A DNA stretch of 64,000 nt from Cellulomonas hominis (GTDB lineage Bacteria > Actinomycetota > Actinomycetes > Actinomycetales > Cellulomonadaceae): assembly GCF_901521055.1 (NCBI RefSeq), contig NZ_CABEGA010000029.1, forward strand, positions 1 to 64,000, in the 5' to 3' direction. The position numbers were made by a program, and so were the translations under genes. Shown piece by piece: positions 1 through 8,286 of the stretch. The notes beneath the pieces are model-generated. The model did no database searches. It had not been told where the DNA came from and saw nothing but the letters and a program-made list of their open reading frames with translations. Every line of letters starts with the position of its first letter. Position 1 is the first letter of the stretch.

Positions 1-186
1 CCTGCTGCACCTCGTGGTTCACCGCCATGGACGCCTTGACGTAGTCGATCTCCTCCTGGCAGGTGAAGTCGGCCCTCGCCGCGTTCACCGACAAGGAGAT
101 CGCGATGGCGACGGCCGACTTCACCTGCCAGGAGGAGATCGACTACGTCAAGGCGTCCATGGCGGTGAACCACGAGGTGCAGCAGG
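1..186. repeat. Near-perfect inverted repeat at the window edge
   Basis: Bases 1-74 are the exact reverse complement of 113-186. The match continues to 80/107 with one mismatch (75 against 112), leaving a central loop of about 26 bases. The right arm lies in the reading frame of the following small gene, so the left arm looks like a flipped copy of coding sequence. The arms may extend left of the window. A fold-back chimera at a contig end is the simplest reading; a true inverted duplication is the alternative. Confidence 0.9.
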
Positions 187-257
187 AGTTCGTCGACACC
201 CACCGCGACGAGCTCGAGGCGTGGGCCGAGGCCGCCACCGCCGCGCGGGACGCCTGA
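63..257 (+). CDS. C-terminal part of a small hypothetical protein (probably truncated)
   Basis: The frame ends with TGA at 255-257, one base before the next gene's GTG. The readable protein runs from about residue 7 (ALAAFTDKEIA) to a Glu/Ala-rich helical end containing TCQEEIDYVKASMAV and EFVDTHRDELEAW. This looks like the C-terminal end of a secreted protein or lipoprotein of the kind often found directly before actinobacterial MacA-like adaptors (family memory, not checked). The true start is lost because the inverted repeat at 1-186 interrupts the frame near 63-80; the GTG at 63 is only the first available start. Expected to be co-transcribed with the export genes downstream. Confidence 0.5.
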   Translation: MKSALAAFTDKEIAMATADFTCQEEIDYVKASMAVNHEVQQEFVDTHRDELEAWAEAATAARDA

Positions 258-258
258 C

Positions 259-1971
259 GTGCGGGCAGGGCACGAGACCGGCACCGAGGACCTGGGCGAG
301 CCGGATGCCGGGCGTCGCGGTGCCCTCGGCACGTGGTGGCGCAACGGCAACCGCACCCTGCCCCTGCTGGGCGCCGTCGCGGTCGTCAGCCTGGTGGCGG
401 GGCTGGGGCTGAGCCGGCTGGTGATCAACCCGGCCGACGCGGCGGCCCGCACCGCGCCGCCCGCCGCCGGCCCGATCACCGTCCCGGTCGAGAGCCGGGA
501 GCTCAGCAACGACGTGACCATCCGCGGCGACGTGGTGTTCGACGGGGCCGCCGAGGTCCGGGTCGAGACGGCGGACCTGGGCGAGCGCGCGGTCGTCACC
601 GGCCAGGTCCCGGAGGTCGGCGCGACGTTCGACCCCGGCTCCGTCGCCCTGGAGATCGCCGGGCGGCCCGTCATCGTGCTGCCCGGTGCCCTGCCGACCT
701 ACCGGACCCTGCGCGTCGGTGTCTCCGGGCCGGACGTGCTGCAGCTCAAGGCCGCCCTCGGGGCCCTGGGCATCGGCGCGGGCGACCCGACCTCCGACGA
801 CTACGACGCGGCGACGGCCGCCGGCGTGGCGGCCCTGTACCAGCGGGTCGGCTACCCCGTGGCGCCGGCCTCGGACGAGGAGACGGAGGCGGTCGACGCC
901 GCCGAGCAGGCCGTGCGCTCCGCCCAGGCGGAGGTCGCCGCCGCCGAGGGCGCCCTCGGCGGCGCCGGTCGCGGCGGCACGACGGCCGCGCAGGTCGCGG
1001 AGGCCGACGCGGCGGTCCGCGCCGCGCAGCGCGCCCGCGAGGTCGCCGAGGCCGCGCTCGCCGACCTGCAGGCCGGGTGCGGCACGGGGGCGGTCACGGA
1101 GTGCGGGTCCGCCGCGTTCGCCGCCGCGCGCAACGCCGTCGCGGACGCCGCCGACCAGGTGGGTGTGGCCGCCGCCGCCCGGGCGCAGCTCGACGCCGCG
1201 CCCGACACCTCCGCGGAGCGCGCGGCCGTGACCGCGGCCCGCCAGGCGCTCGCCGACGCCCGGACGGCGCTGACCGAGGCGCAGCAGCAGACCCTGACGA
1301 CCCTGCCCGCGAGCGAGGTCGTGTACCTCGAGACGCTGCCCCGGCGCGTCGACTCCGTGGACGTCCGCCGCGGCGGCACCGTCGACGGCCCGGTGATGAG
1401 CGTCTCGGGCGCCACCCTGCAGGTGGAGGCGAGCGCCGCCCGCGCCGACGCCGCCCTGCTCACGGTCGGCGCCACCGGCACCGTCGTCGCCGGGGACCTG
1501 GAGGTCCCGGTCACCGTCACCGAGATCCGCGCGGCCGGCGACGACCCGGGCTCCGGCGGCTCGGGCGAGGGCGAGGGCGGCGAGGGCGACGGCGGGTCCG
1601 GTGACGGCGAGTCGTCCGCCGGCCGCTCCACGGTCGTGCTCGTCCCCGGCGAGCTCCCGCCCGAGCAGGTCGCGGCGCTCCAGGGCAGCAACGTCCGGGT
1701 GACCATCCCGGTGTCGTCCACGGGCGGCGCGGTGCTCGCCGTCCCGCTCGCCGCCCTCACGGCCGGCCCGGGAGGCGAGTCGCGCGTGGAGGTCATGGAC
1801 GACGACGGCACCACCGCGCTGGTCGAGGTGACCACCGGCCTGGCCGCCGACGGGTACGTCGAGGTCACGGGCGTCGAGCGGGACCTGTCCGAGGGCGAGC
1901 TCGTCGTCATCGGCGAGGCCGGCTCCGGCGACCAGGCGACCGCCGGCCCGACGTCCGGGTCGGACGGGTGA
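259..1971 (+). CDS. MacA-like membrane fusion / peptidoglycan-binding adaptor of an ABC exporter
   Basis: A 570-residue protein. It has one N-terminal membrane anchor (about 33-54), a barrel-like region (about 70-145), a PG_binding_1-type repeat (about 151-200, with GPDVLQLKAALGALG) and a long Ala/Glu-rich coiled-coil hairpin (about 207-350). It closes with a beta-barrel domain. Two cysteines, 274 and 282, sit near the hairpin tip and could form a disulfide. A Gly/Glu/Asp/Ser-rich stretch (about 430-460) breaks the C-terminal domain. The GTG start follows the previous stop by one base, and its end overlaps the ATPase start (GTGA). The role inferred from context is to couple the ATPase-permease pair at 1968-3952 to the cell wall side; the substrate is unknown. 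Confidence 0.85.
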   Translation: MRAGHETGTEDLGEPDAGRRGALGTWWRNGNRTLPLLGAVAVVSLVAGLGLSRLVINPADAAARTAPPAAGPITVPVESRELSNDVTIRGDVVFDGAAEVRVETADLGERAVVTGQVPEVGATFDPGSVALEIAGRPVIVLPGALPTYRTLRVGVSGPDVLQLKAALGALGIGAGDPTSDDYDAATAAGVAALYQRVGYPVAPASDEETEAVDAAEQAVRSAQAEVAAAEGALGGAGRGGTTAAQVAEADAAVRAAQRAREVAEAALADLQAGCGTGAVTECGSAAFAAARNAVADAADQVGVAAAARAQLDAAPDTSAERAAVTAARQALADARTALTEAQQQTLTTLPASEVVYLETLPRRVDSVDVRRGGTVDGPVMSVSGATLQVEASAARADAALLTVGATGTVVAGDLEVPVTVTEIRAAGDDPGSGGSGEGEGGEGDGGSGDGESSAGRSTVVLVPGELPPEQVAALQGSNVRVTIPVSSTGGAVLAVPLAALTAGPGGESRVEVMDDDGTTALVEVTTGLAADGYVEVTGVERDLSEGELVVIGEAGSGDQATAGPTSGSDG

Positions 1972-2696
1972 CGGAGCTCGACGCCCGGCTCGACCCCGTC
2001 GAGCCGGGCGACCTGGCGCCGCCGCCGCCCGTCGTGGAGCTGCGGCAGGTCACCCGCGTGTTCCCCGGCGACCCGCCGGTGCACGCCCTGCACGCCAGCG
2101 ACCTGCGCGTGGACGCCGGCGACTACCTCTCCGTCGTGGGGCCCTCCGGCTCGGGCAAGTCGACGCTGCTCAACCTGCTGGGGCTGCTGGACCGGCCGAG
2201 CTCGGGCGAGTACCTGCTGGACGGCGTCCCGACCGGCACCTCCTCCGAGGCGGTGCGCTCGGCCCTGCGCGGCGGCCGCATCGGCTTCGTGTTCCAGTCG
2301 TTCCACCTGCTCCCGCACCGCACGGTGCTCGACAACGTCCTGCTGGCCACCCTGTACAGCGGCGTGCCGCGCGCCGAGCGCCGGGAGCGGGCCCTCGCGG
2401 CGCTCGACCGGGTGCACCTGTCCCACCGGCTCGGGTTCCGGCCGACCGTCCTGTCCGGCGGGGAGCGGCAGCGGGTGGCCGTCGCCCGGGCCGTCGTCAC
2501 GTCCCCGCAGGTGCTGCTGGCGGACGAGCCGACCGGCAACCTCGACACGCACAACTCCGCCGACGTCCTGGACCTGTTCGACGAGCTGCACGCCGACGGC
2601 CTCACCCTCGTCGTCATCACCCACGACGCCGCCGTGTCCGCCCGGGCGCAGCGGCGGGTGCGCATCGCCGATGGCCGCCTGAGCGAGCTCGCATGA
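1968..2696 (+). CDS. MacB/LolD-type ABC transporter ATP-binding protein
   Basis: A 242-residue nucleotide-binding subunit. It shows Walker A (GPSGSGKST), a Q-loop (FVFQSFHLL), the signature (LSGGERQRVAVARA), Walker B (LLADEPTGNLD) and the H-loop (VITHD). The PTGNLD form and an FtsX-like partner gene are typical of the MacB/LolD branch, which moves substrates across the envelope without classic permeation. GTG start overlapping the adaptor stop; its stop overlaps the permease ATG, so the three genes are translationally coupled. Confidence is high for family and low for substrate. Confidence 0.95.
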   Translation: MTELDARLDPVEPGDLAPPPPVVELRQVTRVFPGDPPVHALHASDLRVDAGDYLSVVGPSGSGKSTLLNLLGLLDRPSSGEYLLDGVPTGTSSEAVRSALRGGRIGFVFQSFHLLPHRTVLDNVLLATLYSGVPRAERRERALAALDRVHLSHRLGFRPTVLSGGERQRVAVARAVVTSPQVLLADEPTGNLDTHNSADVLDLFDELHADGLTLVVITHDAAVSARAQRRVRIADGRLSELA

Positions 2697-3952
2697 GGGG
2701 CGCCGTGCTGACCGCCCCGCCCCGGCCGCCCCGCGCGGACCGGTTCGGGCTGCGGGACCTGGTCGGGGAGGCCGCCGCCGGCGTCGACGCGCGGCCCGGG
2801 CGGCTGTTCCTCACCATCCTCGGGACGGTGCTCGGCATCGCGTCCGTCGTGGTGACCGTGGGGCTCGCGCAGACCGCGGCGGGGCAGATCGCCCGCCAGT
2901 TCGACGCCGTCGCCGCCACGCAGGCCATGGCCACCGCGAGCACCACCCGCACGGCCGACGGGTCCCAGCGGGCGAACGCCCCCCTGCCGTGGGACGCCGA
3001 CGAGCGCGCCGGGCGGCTGGCCGGGGTCGAGGCCGCCGGCCTGGTCGCGGCCGTCGACACCGGGGACGCCACCGTCACCGCCGTGCCCGTGAACGACCCG
3101 TCCCAGCCGGAGCCGGTGTCCCCGCCGGTCCTCGCGGGCAGCGGCGGGCTGCTCGACGCCGTCCGCGGGACCGTCGTCACGGGCCGGTTCTTCGACGCCG
3201 GCCACGACGCGCGCGCGGACCGGGTCGTCGTGCTCGGCGCCCGCGCGGCGGACCGGCTCGGCGTCGCGCGGGTGGACCGCCAGCCGTCGGTGTTCATCGG
3301 CGACCGCTCCTACACGGTCATCGGCGTGGTCGACGACGTGCGGCGCCGCAGCGACCTCCTGGACGCCGTGATCCTGCCGCTCGGCACCGCGCGGGCCGAC
3401 TTCGGGCTCGCCGCACCCGAGGAGCTGCACCTGCGGATCGCGGTCGGCGCGGGGCCGGTCGTCGGCGACCAGGTGCCCGTCGCGCTGAGCCCGAACGCCC
3501 CGGAGACCGTCACCATGCAGGTCCCCGCGAGCGGCTCCCGCGTCCAGGAGTCGGTCCAGGCGGACGTCAACACGATCTTCCTCGCGCTCGGCGGCGTCGC
3601 CCTGCTCATCGGCGGGCTCGGCATCGCGAACGTCACGCTGCTGTCCGTGATGGAGCGCGTCGGGGAGATCGGCCTGCGGCGGGCCCTCGGCGCGCGGCGG
3701 CGGGACATCGGAGCGCAGTTCATGCTCGAGTCCGTCGCCGTCGGCCTGCTCGGCGGGCTCATCGGGGCGGCGCTCGGCGTCGCGACGGTCGTGATCGTGT
3801 CGGCCGCGCAGTCCTGGACGCCGATCCTCGACACGGCGGTCGTGCTGGCGTCCGCCGCCGGCGGCGGGGTCATCGGGCTGCTGGCGGGGATCTACCCGGC
3901 GCTGAAGGCGGCCTCGGTCGAGCCGATCACCGCGCTGCGCGGCGGCGTCTAG
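2693..3952 (+). CDS. MacB/FtsX-family ABC transporter permease
   Basis: A 419-residue permease. One membrane segment near the N-terminus (FLTILGTVLGIASVVVTVGLA, read around residues 44-64) is followed by a large extracytoplasmic MacB_PCD-like domain (about 70-285). Three C-terminal membrane segments make up the FtsX domain, with the usual motif GLGIANVTLLSVMERVGEIG. Last gene of the adaptor-ATPase-permease operon (ATGA overlap with the ATPase gene). It converges on hspR with 21 bases between stops. In Gram-positives such systems export peptides, antibiotics or lipids; nothing here fixes the substrate. Confidence 0.93.
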   Translation: MRGAVLTAPPRPPRADRFGLRDLVGEAAAGVDARPGRLFLTILGTVLGIASVVVTVGLAQTAAGQIARQFDAVAATQAMATASTTRTADGSQRANAPLPWDADERAGRLAGVEAAGLVAAVDTGDATVTAVPVNDPSQPEPVSPPVLAGSGGLLDAVRGTVVTGRFFDAGHDARADRVVVLGARAADRLGVARVDRQPSVFIGDRSYTVIGVVDDVRRRSDLLDAVILPLGTARADFGLAAPEELHLRIAVGAGPVVGDQVPVALSPNAPETVTMQVPASGSRVQESVQADVNTIFLALGGVALLIGGLGIANVTLLSVMERVGEIGLRRALGARRRDIGAQFMLESVAVGLLGGLIGAALGVATVVIVSAAQSWTPILDTAVVLASAAGGGVIGLLAGIYPALKAASVEPITALRGGV

Positions 3953-3973
3953 GCGCAGCGTCGTCCGGGCGTG

Positions 3974-4405
3974 TCAGCGACCGCCCGGCCGCCAGAGCAC
4001 GATCGCCCCGGCCTGCCGCTCGGCGTCGCCGGCGGGCTCCCGCGCGGCGCGCCGCTGCCCGCGGCCCATCGCCACCACGTCCCCGGACGGGTGCGCGGTG
4101 AACACCCGGCGCCCGGGCTCGGCGAACGCCCGCAGGTACTCGACCTGCCGGCGCAGCCGCTCCACCTCGTTCTCCAGCTCGAGGATCCGCTTGATCCCCG
4201 CGAGGTTCACGCCCTCCTCCTGGGAGAGGCGCTGCACCTCGCGGAGCGTGGCGATGTCCCGCAGGGAGTACCGGCGGCCGCGCCCGCGGGTCCGGCCGGG
4301 CTGCACGAGCCCCAGCCGGTCGTACTGCCGCAGGGTCTGCGGGTGCATCCCCGCGAGCTCGGCGGCCACGGAGATCACGTAGACCTGTGCCTCGTCGGAC
4401 ACCAT
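3974..4405 (-). CDS. hspR: Heat-shock repressor HspR (MerR family)
   Basis: A 143-residue MerR-type regulator. The N-terminal winged helix begins VYVISVAAELAGMHPQTLRQ and continues with YDRLGLVQPGRTRGRGRRYS, followed by a dimerisation coiled coil (about 75-100). It is the last gene of dnaK-grpE-dnaJ-hspR, the order known from Streptomyces and mycobacteria. There HspR, with DnaK as co-repressor, represses its own operon through HAIR sites, and two such sites lie before dnaK here (8175-8195 and 8238-8258). The ATG at 4405 is preferred over the upstream GTG at 4414 because a GGAGG motif sits eight bases before it. Confidence 0.95.
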   Translation of the reverse strand: MVSDEAQVYVISVAAELAGMHPQTLRQYDRLGLVQPGRTRGRGRRYSLRDIATLREVQRLSQEEGVNLAGIKRILELENEVERLRRQVEYLRAFAEPGRRVFTAHPSGDVVAMGRGQRRAAREPAGDAERQAGAIVLWRPGGR

Positions 4406-4451
4406 CACGACCACCTCCCCCGGATCCGTCGGGCGACCGGTGCCGCCCGCC

Positions 4452-5456
4452 TCACTCCTTGGCGCGCGCGAGCAGCTCGGCCCGCGGGTCCTCGCCGGAC
4501 GTCGCGATGCCGAACGCCTGCACGGCCTCCTTCGCCGCGGCGCTCAGCCGCTGCGGCACGACCACCTGGACCGTGACGAGCAGGTCCCCGGTGCCGGCGG
4601 GCGTCTTCACGCCGCGGCCCTTGACCCGCAGGGTGCGCCCGGACGGGGTGCCCGCGGGGATCTTCAGCCGCACGGAGCCGCCGTCGAGCGTCGGCACGGC
4701 CACCTCGGCGCCGAGCGCCGCCTCGTCGAACGCGACCGGCAGCGTCACCCGCAGGTTGCTGCCGTCGAGCGCGAACACCGGGTGCGGGGTCACGCGGACG
4801 GTCACCTCGAGGTCACCGGCGGGTGCGCCGTTCTCCCCGGGCCGGCCCTTGCCGCGCAGCCGGATCTTCTGCCCGTCGCGCACGCCGGCCGGGATGCGGG
4901 CCTTCACGGTCCGCCCCTCGACGCCCAGCGCCACGGTCGAGCCCTCGACCGCCTGCCGGAACGGCAGGGTCGTCACGGCGGACAGGTCGGCGCCGCGTCG
5001 GCCGCCGCGGGGCTGGCCGAAGCCGCCACCGCCGCCGCCGAACAGCCCGCCCAGCAGGTCCTCGAACCCGCCGTTGCTGCCGCCGCCCGTGGTCGCACCC
5101 TGCGGGAACCGCACGCGGCTGCCGCCGCCGGCACCGCCGAACACGCCGCCGAACAGGTCCTCGAAGCCGCCGGCCTGCGCGCCCCCGGGGCCACCGGCAC
5201 CGGCGCGGAACCGCGCCCCGCCGGCCATCGCGCGCAGCTGGTCGTACTGCTGGCGCTGCTCCGGGTCGGACAGCACGGCGTACGCCTCGCCGACCTCCTT
5301 GAACTTCGACTCCGCGACGGCGTCCCCCGGGTTGTGGTCGGGGTGCATCGTCCGGGCGAGCTTGCGGTACGCCTTCTTGATCGTCGCGGCGTCGGCGTCC
5401 TTGGAGACGCCGAGCACGGCGTAGAAGTCCTTCTCCAGCCAGTCCTGCCCGCTCAT
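4452..5456 (-). CDS. dnaJ: DnaJ/CbpA-type co-chaperone without zinc finger
   Basis: A 334-residue J-domain protein. It has an N-terminal J domain with HPD (MHPDHNPGD), a Gly/Phe-rich stretch (about 75-160, many GGGFG-like runs) and two C-terminal substrate-binding beta domains. The CXXCXGXG zinc-finger repeats of classical DnaJ are absent, so it is a type II (CbpA-like) protein even though it sits in the dnaK operon. It stimulates DnaK ATPase and delivers substrates. The ATG at 5456 is chosen over the GTG at 5459 because the AGGAGG motif ends about four bases before the ATG. A strong hairpin separates it from grpE. Confidence 0.95.
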   Translation of the reverse strand: MSGQDWLEKDFYAVLGVSKDADAATIKKAYRKLARTMHPDHNPGDAVAESKFKEVGEAYAVLSDPEQRQQYDQLRAMAGGARFRAGAGGPGGAQAGGFEDLFGGVFGGAGGGSRVRFPQGATTGGGSNGGFEDLLGGLFGGGGGGFGQPRGGRRGADLSAVTTLPFRQAVEGSTVALGVEGRTVKARIPAGVRDGQKIRLRGKGRPGENGAPAGDLEVTVRVTPHPVFALDGSNLRVTLPVAFDEAALGAEVAVPTLDGGSVRLKIPAGTPSGRTLRVKGRGVKTPAGTGDLLVTVQVVVPQRLSAAAKEAVQAFGIATSGEDPRAELLARAKE

Positions 5457-5547
5457 CACGCCTCCTTCCTCGTCGTCGTCCCGCTCATCCTGGCCTGTGC
5501 CGGCGCCTGCGCGGGCCGTTCCGCGGTCAGGGGCGGGGTGAACCCGG

Positions 5548-5581
5548 CGGGCACGGTCGCGTGGGTGCGCGACCGTGCCCG
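5548..5581 (-). terminator. Strong hairpin between grpE and dnaJ
   Basis: A 14-bp perfect stem (CGGGCACGGTCGCG pairing with its complement) closes a six-base loop in the 145-base gap between grpE and dnaJ. There is no U-run after it. It could be a partial terminator or an mRNA processing/stability element that lowers dnaJ-hspR expression relative to dnaK-grpE. Confidence 0.6.
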
Positions 5582-5601
5582 GCGGGTCCTGCTGCTGCTC
5601 G

Positions 5602-6240
5602 TCACGCCTCCGGGTCGACCACGGCCACCCGGGCGGCCCGCACGATGCGGTCGCCCATCCGGTAGCCGGGCTGGAGGACCTGCTGCACGGTGGGCTCCGT
5701 GACGTCGGCCGAGTGGCCGTGCATCAGGGCCTCGTGCACCGTCGGGTCGAACGCCTCGCCGGCGGAGCCGAACCGCTCGATGCCGAACCGGCCGAGCGTC
5801 GCCTCCAGCTTCTCGGCGATCGACGCGAACGGTCCGACCAGGTCGCCGTGCTGGCGGGCGAGCTCGATGTCGTCGAGGACGCTGATCAGCGCCTCGGCGA
5901 CCGCGGCGACGCCCTGGTCCCGGGCGGAGGCCGCCTCGGTCTTGGACCGCTTCACGTAGGCCGAGTACTGCTGCTCGAGGTTGAAGTAGTCGGCGTTGCG
6001 CCGCTGCAGCTCGTCCAGCCGCTCGGCGGCCAGCTTCTGCGCCTCCACCAGGCCCTCCAGCACCACGGCCTCCTCGGCGGCGTTCGCCGCCTCCTCGGCC
6101 TCGGCGAGGACCTGCTCCTCGGGCGTCGGCTCGCGCAGCTGCCCCGTCTCCGGGTCGATGCGGCGCTTGTCGGTCACGCGGGGGCCCTCCTCGGGGTCGG
6201 GCTGACCCGACCCCGAGGCGGCGGTGAACTCGTCGCTCAC
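5602..6240 (-). CDS. grpE: Nucleotide exchange factor GrpE
   Basis: A 212-residue GrpE. An acidic disordered N-terminus is followed by a long helix (about 45-115, with [22 protein letters not shown]) and a C-terminal beta domain containing [20 protein letters not shown] and [14 protein letters not shown], which are family hallmarks. It releases ADP from DnaK. The GTG start overlaps the dnaK stop (GTGA), so translation is coupled. Second gene of the HspR-controlled operon. Confidence 0.96.
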   Translation of the reverse strand: MSDEFTAASGSGQPDPEEGPRVTDKRRIDPETGQLREPTPEEQVLAEAEEAANAAEEAVVLEGLVEAQKLAAERLDELQRRNADYFNLEQQYSAYVKRSKTEAASARDQGVAAVAEALISVLDDIELARQHGDLVGPFASIAEKLEATLGRFGIERFGSAGEAFDPTVHEALMHGHSADVTEPTVQQVLQPGYRMGDRIVRAARVAVVDPEA

Positions 6241-8099
6241 TTCTTCTCACCCTCGTCGTCGACGATCTCGGCGTCCACCACGTCGTCGTCCTGCGACGCA
6301 CCGGCGTCCGCCGCGCCCTCGGCCGGCTGCTCACCGGCGGGGGCCTGCTGGTTCGCGGAGTACAGCGCCTCGCCGATCTTCTGGCTGGCGGTGACCAGGG
6401 CGGTCTGCTTGGCGGTGACCTCGGCGAGGTCGGTGCCCTCCAGCGCCTTCTTCAGGCCGTCCACCGCGGAGCGGACCTCGGACTTCACGTCGTCGGACAG
6501 CTTGTCGTCGTTGTCGGTCAGCAGCTTCTCCGTGGAGTACACGAGCTGCTCGGCGGAGTTGCGGGTCTCCGCCTCCTCGCGACGCTGCTTGTCCTCGGCG
6601 GCGTGCGCCTCGGCCTCCTTGACCATGCGGTCGATCTCGTCCTTCGGCAGGCCGGAGCCGCCGGAGATCGTCATCGACTGCTCCTTGCCCGTGCCGCGGT
6701 CCTTGGCGGACACGTGCACGATGCCGTTCGCGTCGATGTCGAAGGTGACCTCGACCTGCGGGACGCCGCGCGGGGCCGGCGCGATGCCGGTCAGCTCGAA
6801 CGTGCCCAGCGGCTTGTTGTCCCGCGCGAACTCGCGCTCGCCCTGGAACACCTGGATCAGCACCGACGGCTGGTTGTCCTCGGCCGTCGAGAAGATCTCG
6901 CTGCGCTTGGTCGGGATGGCCGTGTTGCGCTCGATGAGCTTGGTCATCACGCCGCCCTTGGTCTCGATGCCGAGGCTCAGCGGGGTGACGTCGATCAGCA
7001 GGACGTCCTTGCGGTCGCCCTTGATGACACCGGCCTGCAGGGCGGCACCGACGGCCACGACCTCGTCCGGGTTGACGCCCTTGTTGGGCTCCTGGCCACC
7101 GGTGAGCTCGCGCACGACGTCGGCGACGGCCGGCATGCGCGTCGAGCCGCCGACGAGGACGACGTGGTCGATGTCCGCGACCTTGATGCCGGCGTCGCGG
7201 ATGACCGCGTGGAACGGCGCCTTGGTGCGCTCGAGCAGGTCGGCCGTCATCTGCTGGAACTGCGCCCGGGTGAGCTTCTCGTCCAGGTGGATGGGGCCGT
7301 TCTCGCTCATCGACAGGTACTGCAGGCTGATGCTGGTGCTGGTCGCGGACGACAGCTCCTTCTTGGCCTGCTCCGCCGCCTCGCGCAGCCGCTGCACGGC
7401 GATCTTGTCCTTCGACAGGTCGACACCGGTGGAGTTCTTCACCTGGCCGACCAGCCAGTCGACGATCCGGTTGTCCCAGTCGTCGCCGCCGAGGCGGTTG
7501 TCGCCGGAGGTCGCGCGGACCTCGATGGTCGAGAAGTCGTCGTCCTTGCCCACCTCGAGCAGGGAGACGTCGAACGTGCCGCCGCCGAGGTCGAAGACGA
7601 GGATGAGCTCGTCCTCCTTGCCCTTCTCGAGGCCGTAGGCGAGGGCCGCCGCGGTGGGCTCGTTGACGATGCGCAGGACGTTCAGGCCCGCGATCTGGCC
7701 GGCGTCCTTGGTCGCCTGGCGCTCGGCGTCGTTGAAGTACGCCGGGACGGTGATGACCGCGTCGGTGACGGGCTCGCCCAGGTACTCCTCGGCGTCGCGC
7801 TTCAGCTTGCCGAGGACGCGGGCGGAGATCTCCGGCGCGGAGTACTTCTTGTCGTCGATCTCGACGGTCCAGTCCGTGCCCATGTGGCGCTTGACGGACG
7901 AGATGGTCCGGTCGACGTTGGTGACGGCCTGGCGCTTGGCGACCTCGCCGACCAGCACCTCGCCGGTCTTGGAGAACGCGACGACCGACGGGGTCGTGCG
8001 GGCGCCCTCGGCGTTGGCGATGACGGTGGGCTCGCCACCCTCGAGGACGGCGACCACCGAGTTCGTGGTGCCCAGGTCGATACCGACTGCTCGTGCCAT
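6237..8099 (-). CDS. dnaK: Chaperone DnaK (Hsp70)
   Basis: A 620-residue Hsp70. It starts [18 protein letters not shown] and has the ATPase motifs [14 protein letters not shown] and [13 protein letters not shown], then a substrate-binding domain and an acidic end ([17 protein letters not shown]). The ATG at 8099 is supported by a GAAGGAAGAGG ribosome-binding region and by the conserved N-terminus; the open frame extends further upstream but that part is not conserved. First gene of the heat-shock operon. Two HAIR operators lie 76-160 bases upstream. Confidence 0.98.
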   Translation of the reverse strand: MARAVGIDLGTTNSVVAVLEGGEPTVIANAEGARTTPSVVAFSKTGEVLVGEVAKRQAVTNVDRTISSVKRHMGTDWTVEIDDKKYSAPEISARVLGKLKRDAEEYLGEPVTDAVITVPAYFNDAERQATKDAGQIAGLNVLRIVNEPTAAALAYGLEKGKEDELILVFDLGGGTFDVSLLEVGKDDDFSTIEVRATSGDNRLGGDDWDNRIVDWLVGQVKNSTGVDLSKDKIAVQRLREAAEQAKKELSSATSTSISLQYLSMSENGPIHLDEKLTRAQFQQMTADLLERTKAPFHAVIRDAGIKVADIDHVVLVGGSTRMPAVADVVRELTGGQEPNKGVNPDEVVAVGAALQAGVIKGDRKDVLLIDVTPLSLGIETKGGVMTKLIERNTAIPTKRSEIFSTAEDNQPSVLIQVFQGEREFARDNKPLGTFELTGIAPAPRGVPQVEVTFDIDANGIVHVSAKDRGTGKEQSMTISGGSGLPKDEIDRMVKEAEAHAAEDKQRREEAETRNSAEQLVYSTEKLLTDNDDKLSDDVKSEVRSAVDGLKKALEGTDLAEVTAKQTALVTASQKIGEALYSANQQAPAGEQPAEGAADAGASQDDDVVDAEIVDDEGEKK

Positions 8100-8174
8100 G
8101 TGAGTGCCTCTTCCTTCGTCGTGCTGCGTCGCCCGGCGCTCGCGTCGCGCACGGGACGCGGCGCTCCGGACTGC

Positions 8175-8195
8175 CTTGAGCCTGCTGCACTCAAG
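8175..8195. promoter_or_regulatory. HAIR operator 1 (HspR site)
   Basis: CTTGAGC-N7-ACTCAAG, one base away from the HAIR consensus CTTGAGT-N7-ACTCAAG. It lies 76 bases before the dnaK start. Confidence 0.92.
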
Positions 8196-8237
8196 TCTGC
8201 GACGCGGCCGCGCTCCTGGCAACTTCCCGGCGTCGAA

Positions 8238-8258
8238 CTTGAGTCCACCCCGCTCAAC
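8238..8258. promoter_or_regulatory. HAIR operator 2 (HspR site)
   Basis: CTTGAGT-N7-GCTCAAC. The left half is perfect and the right half differs at two positions. Its centre is 63 bases from HAIR 1, about six helical turns, which would allow cooperative HspR binding on one DNA face. Confidence 0.85.
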
Positions 8259-8286
8259 ATGGCGACGGCGGCGGGCATTCCCGGGA

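Noticed and set aside
8100-8286. CIRCE operator for HrcA before dnaK
   Set aside because: No TTAGCACTC-N9-GAGTGCTAA-like sequence is present; the two sites fit HAIR instead.
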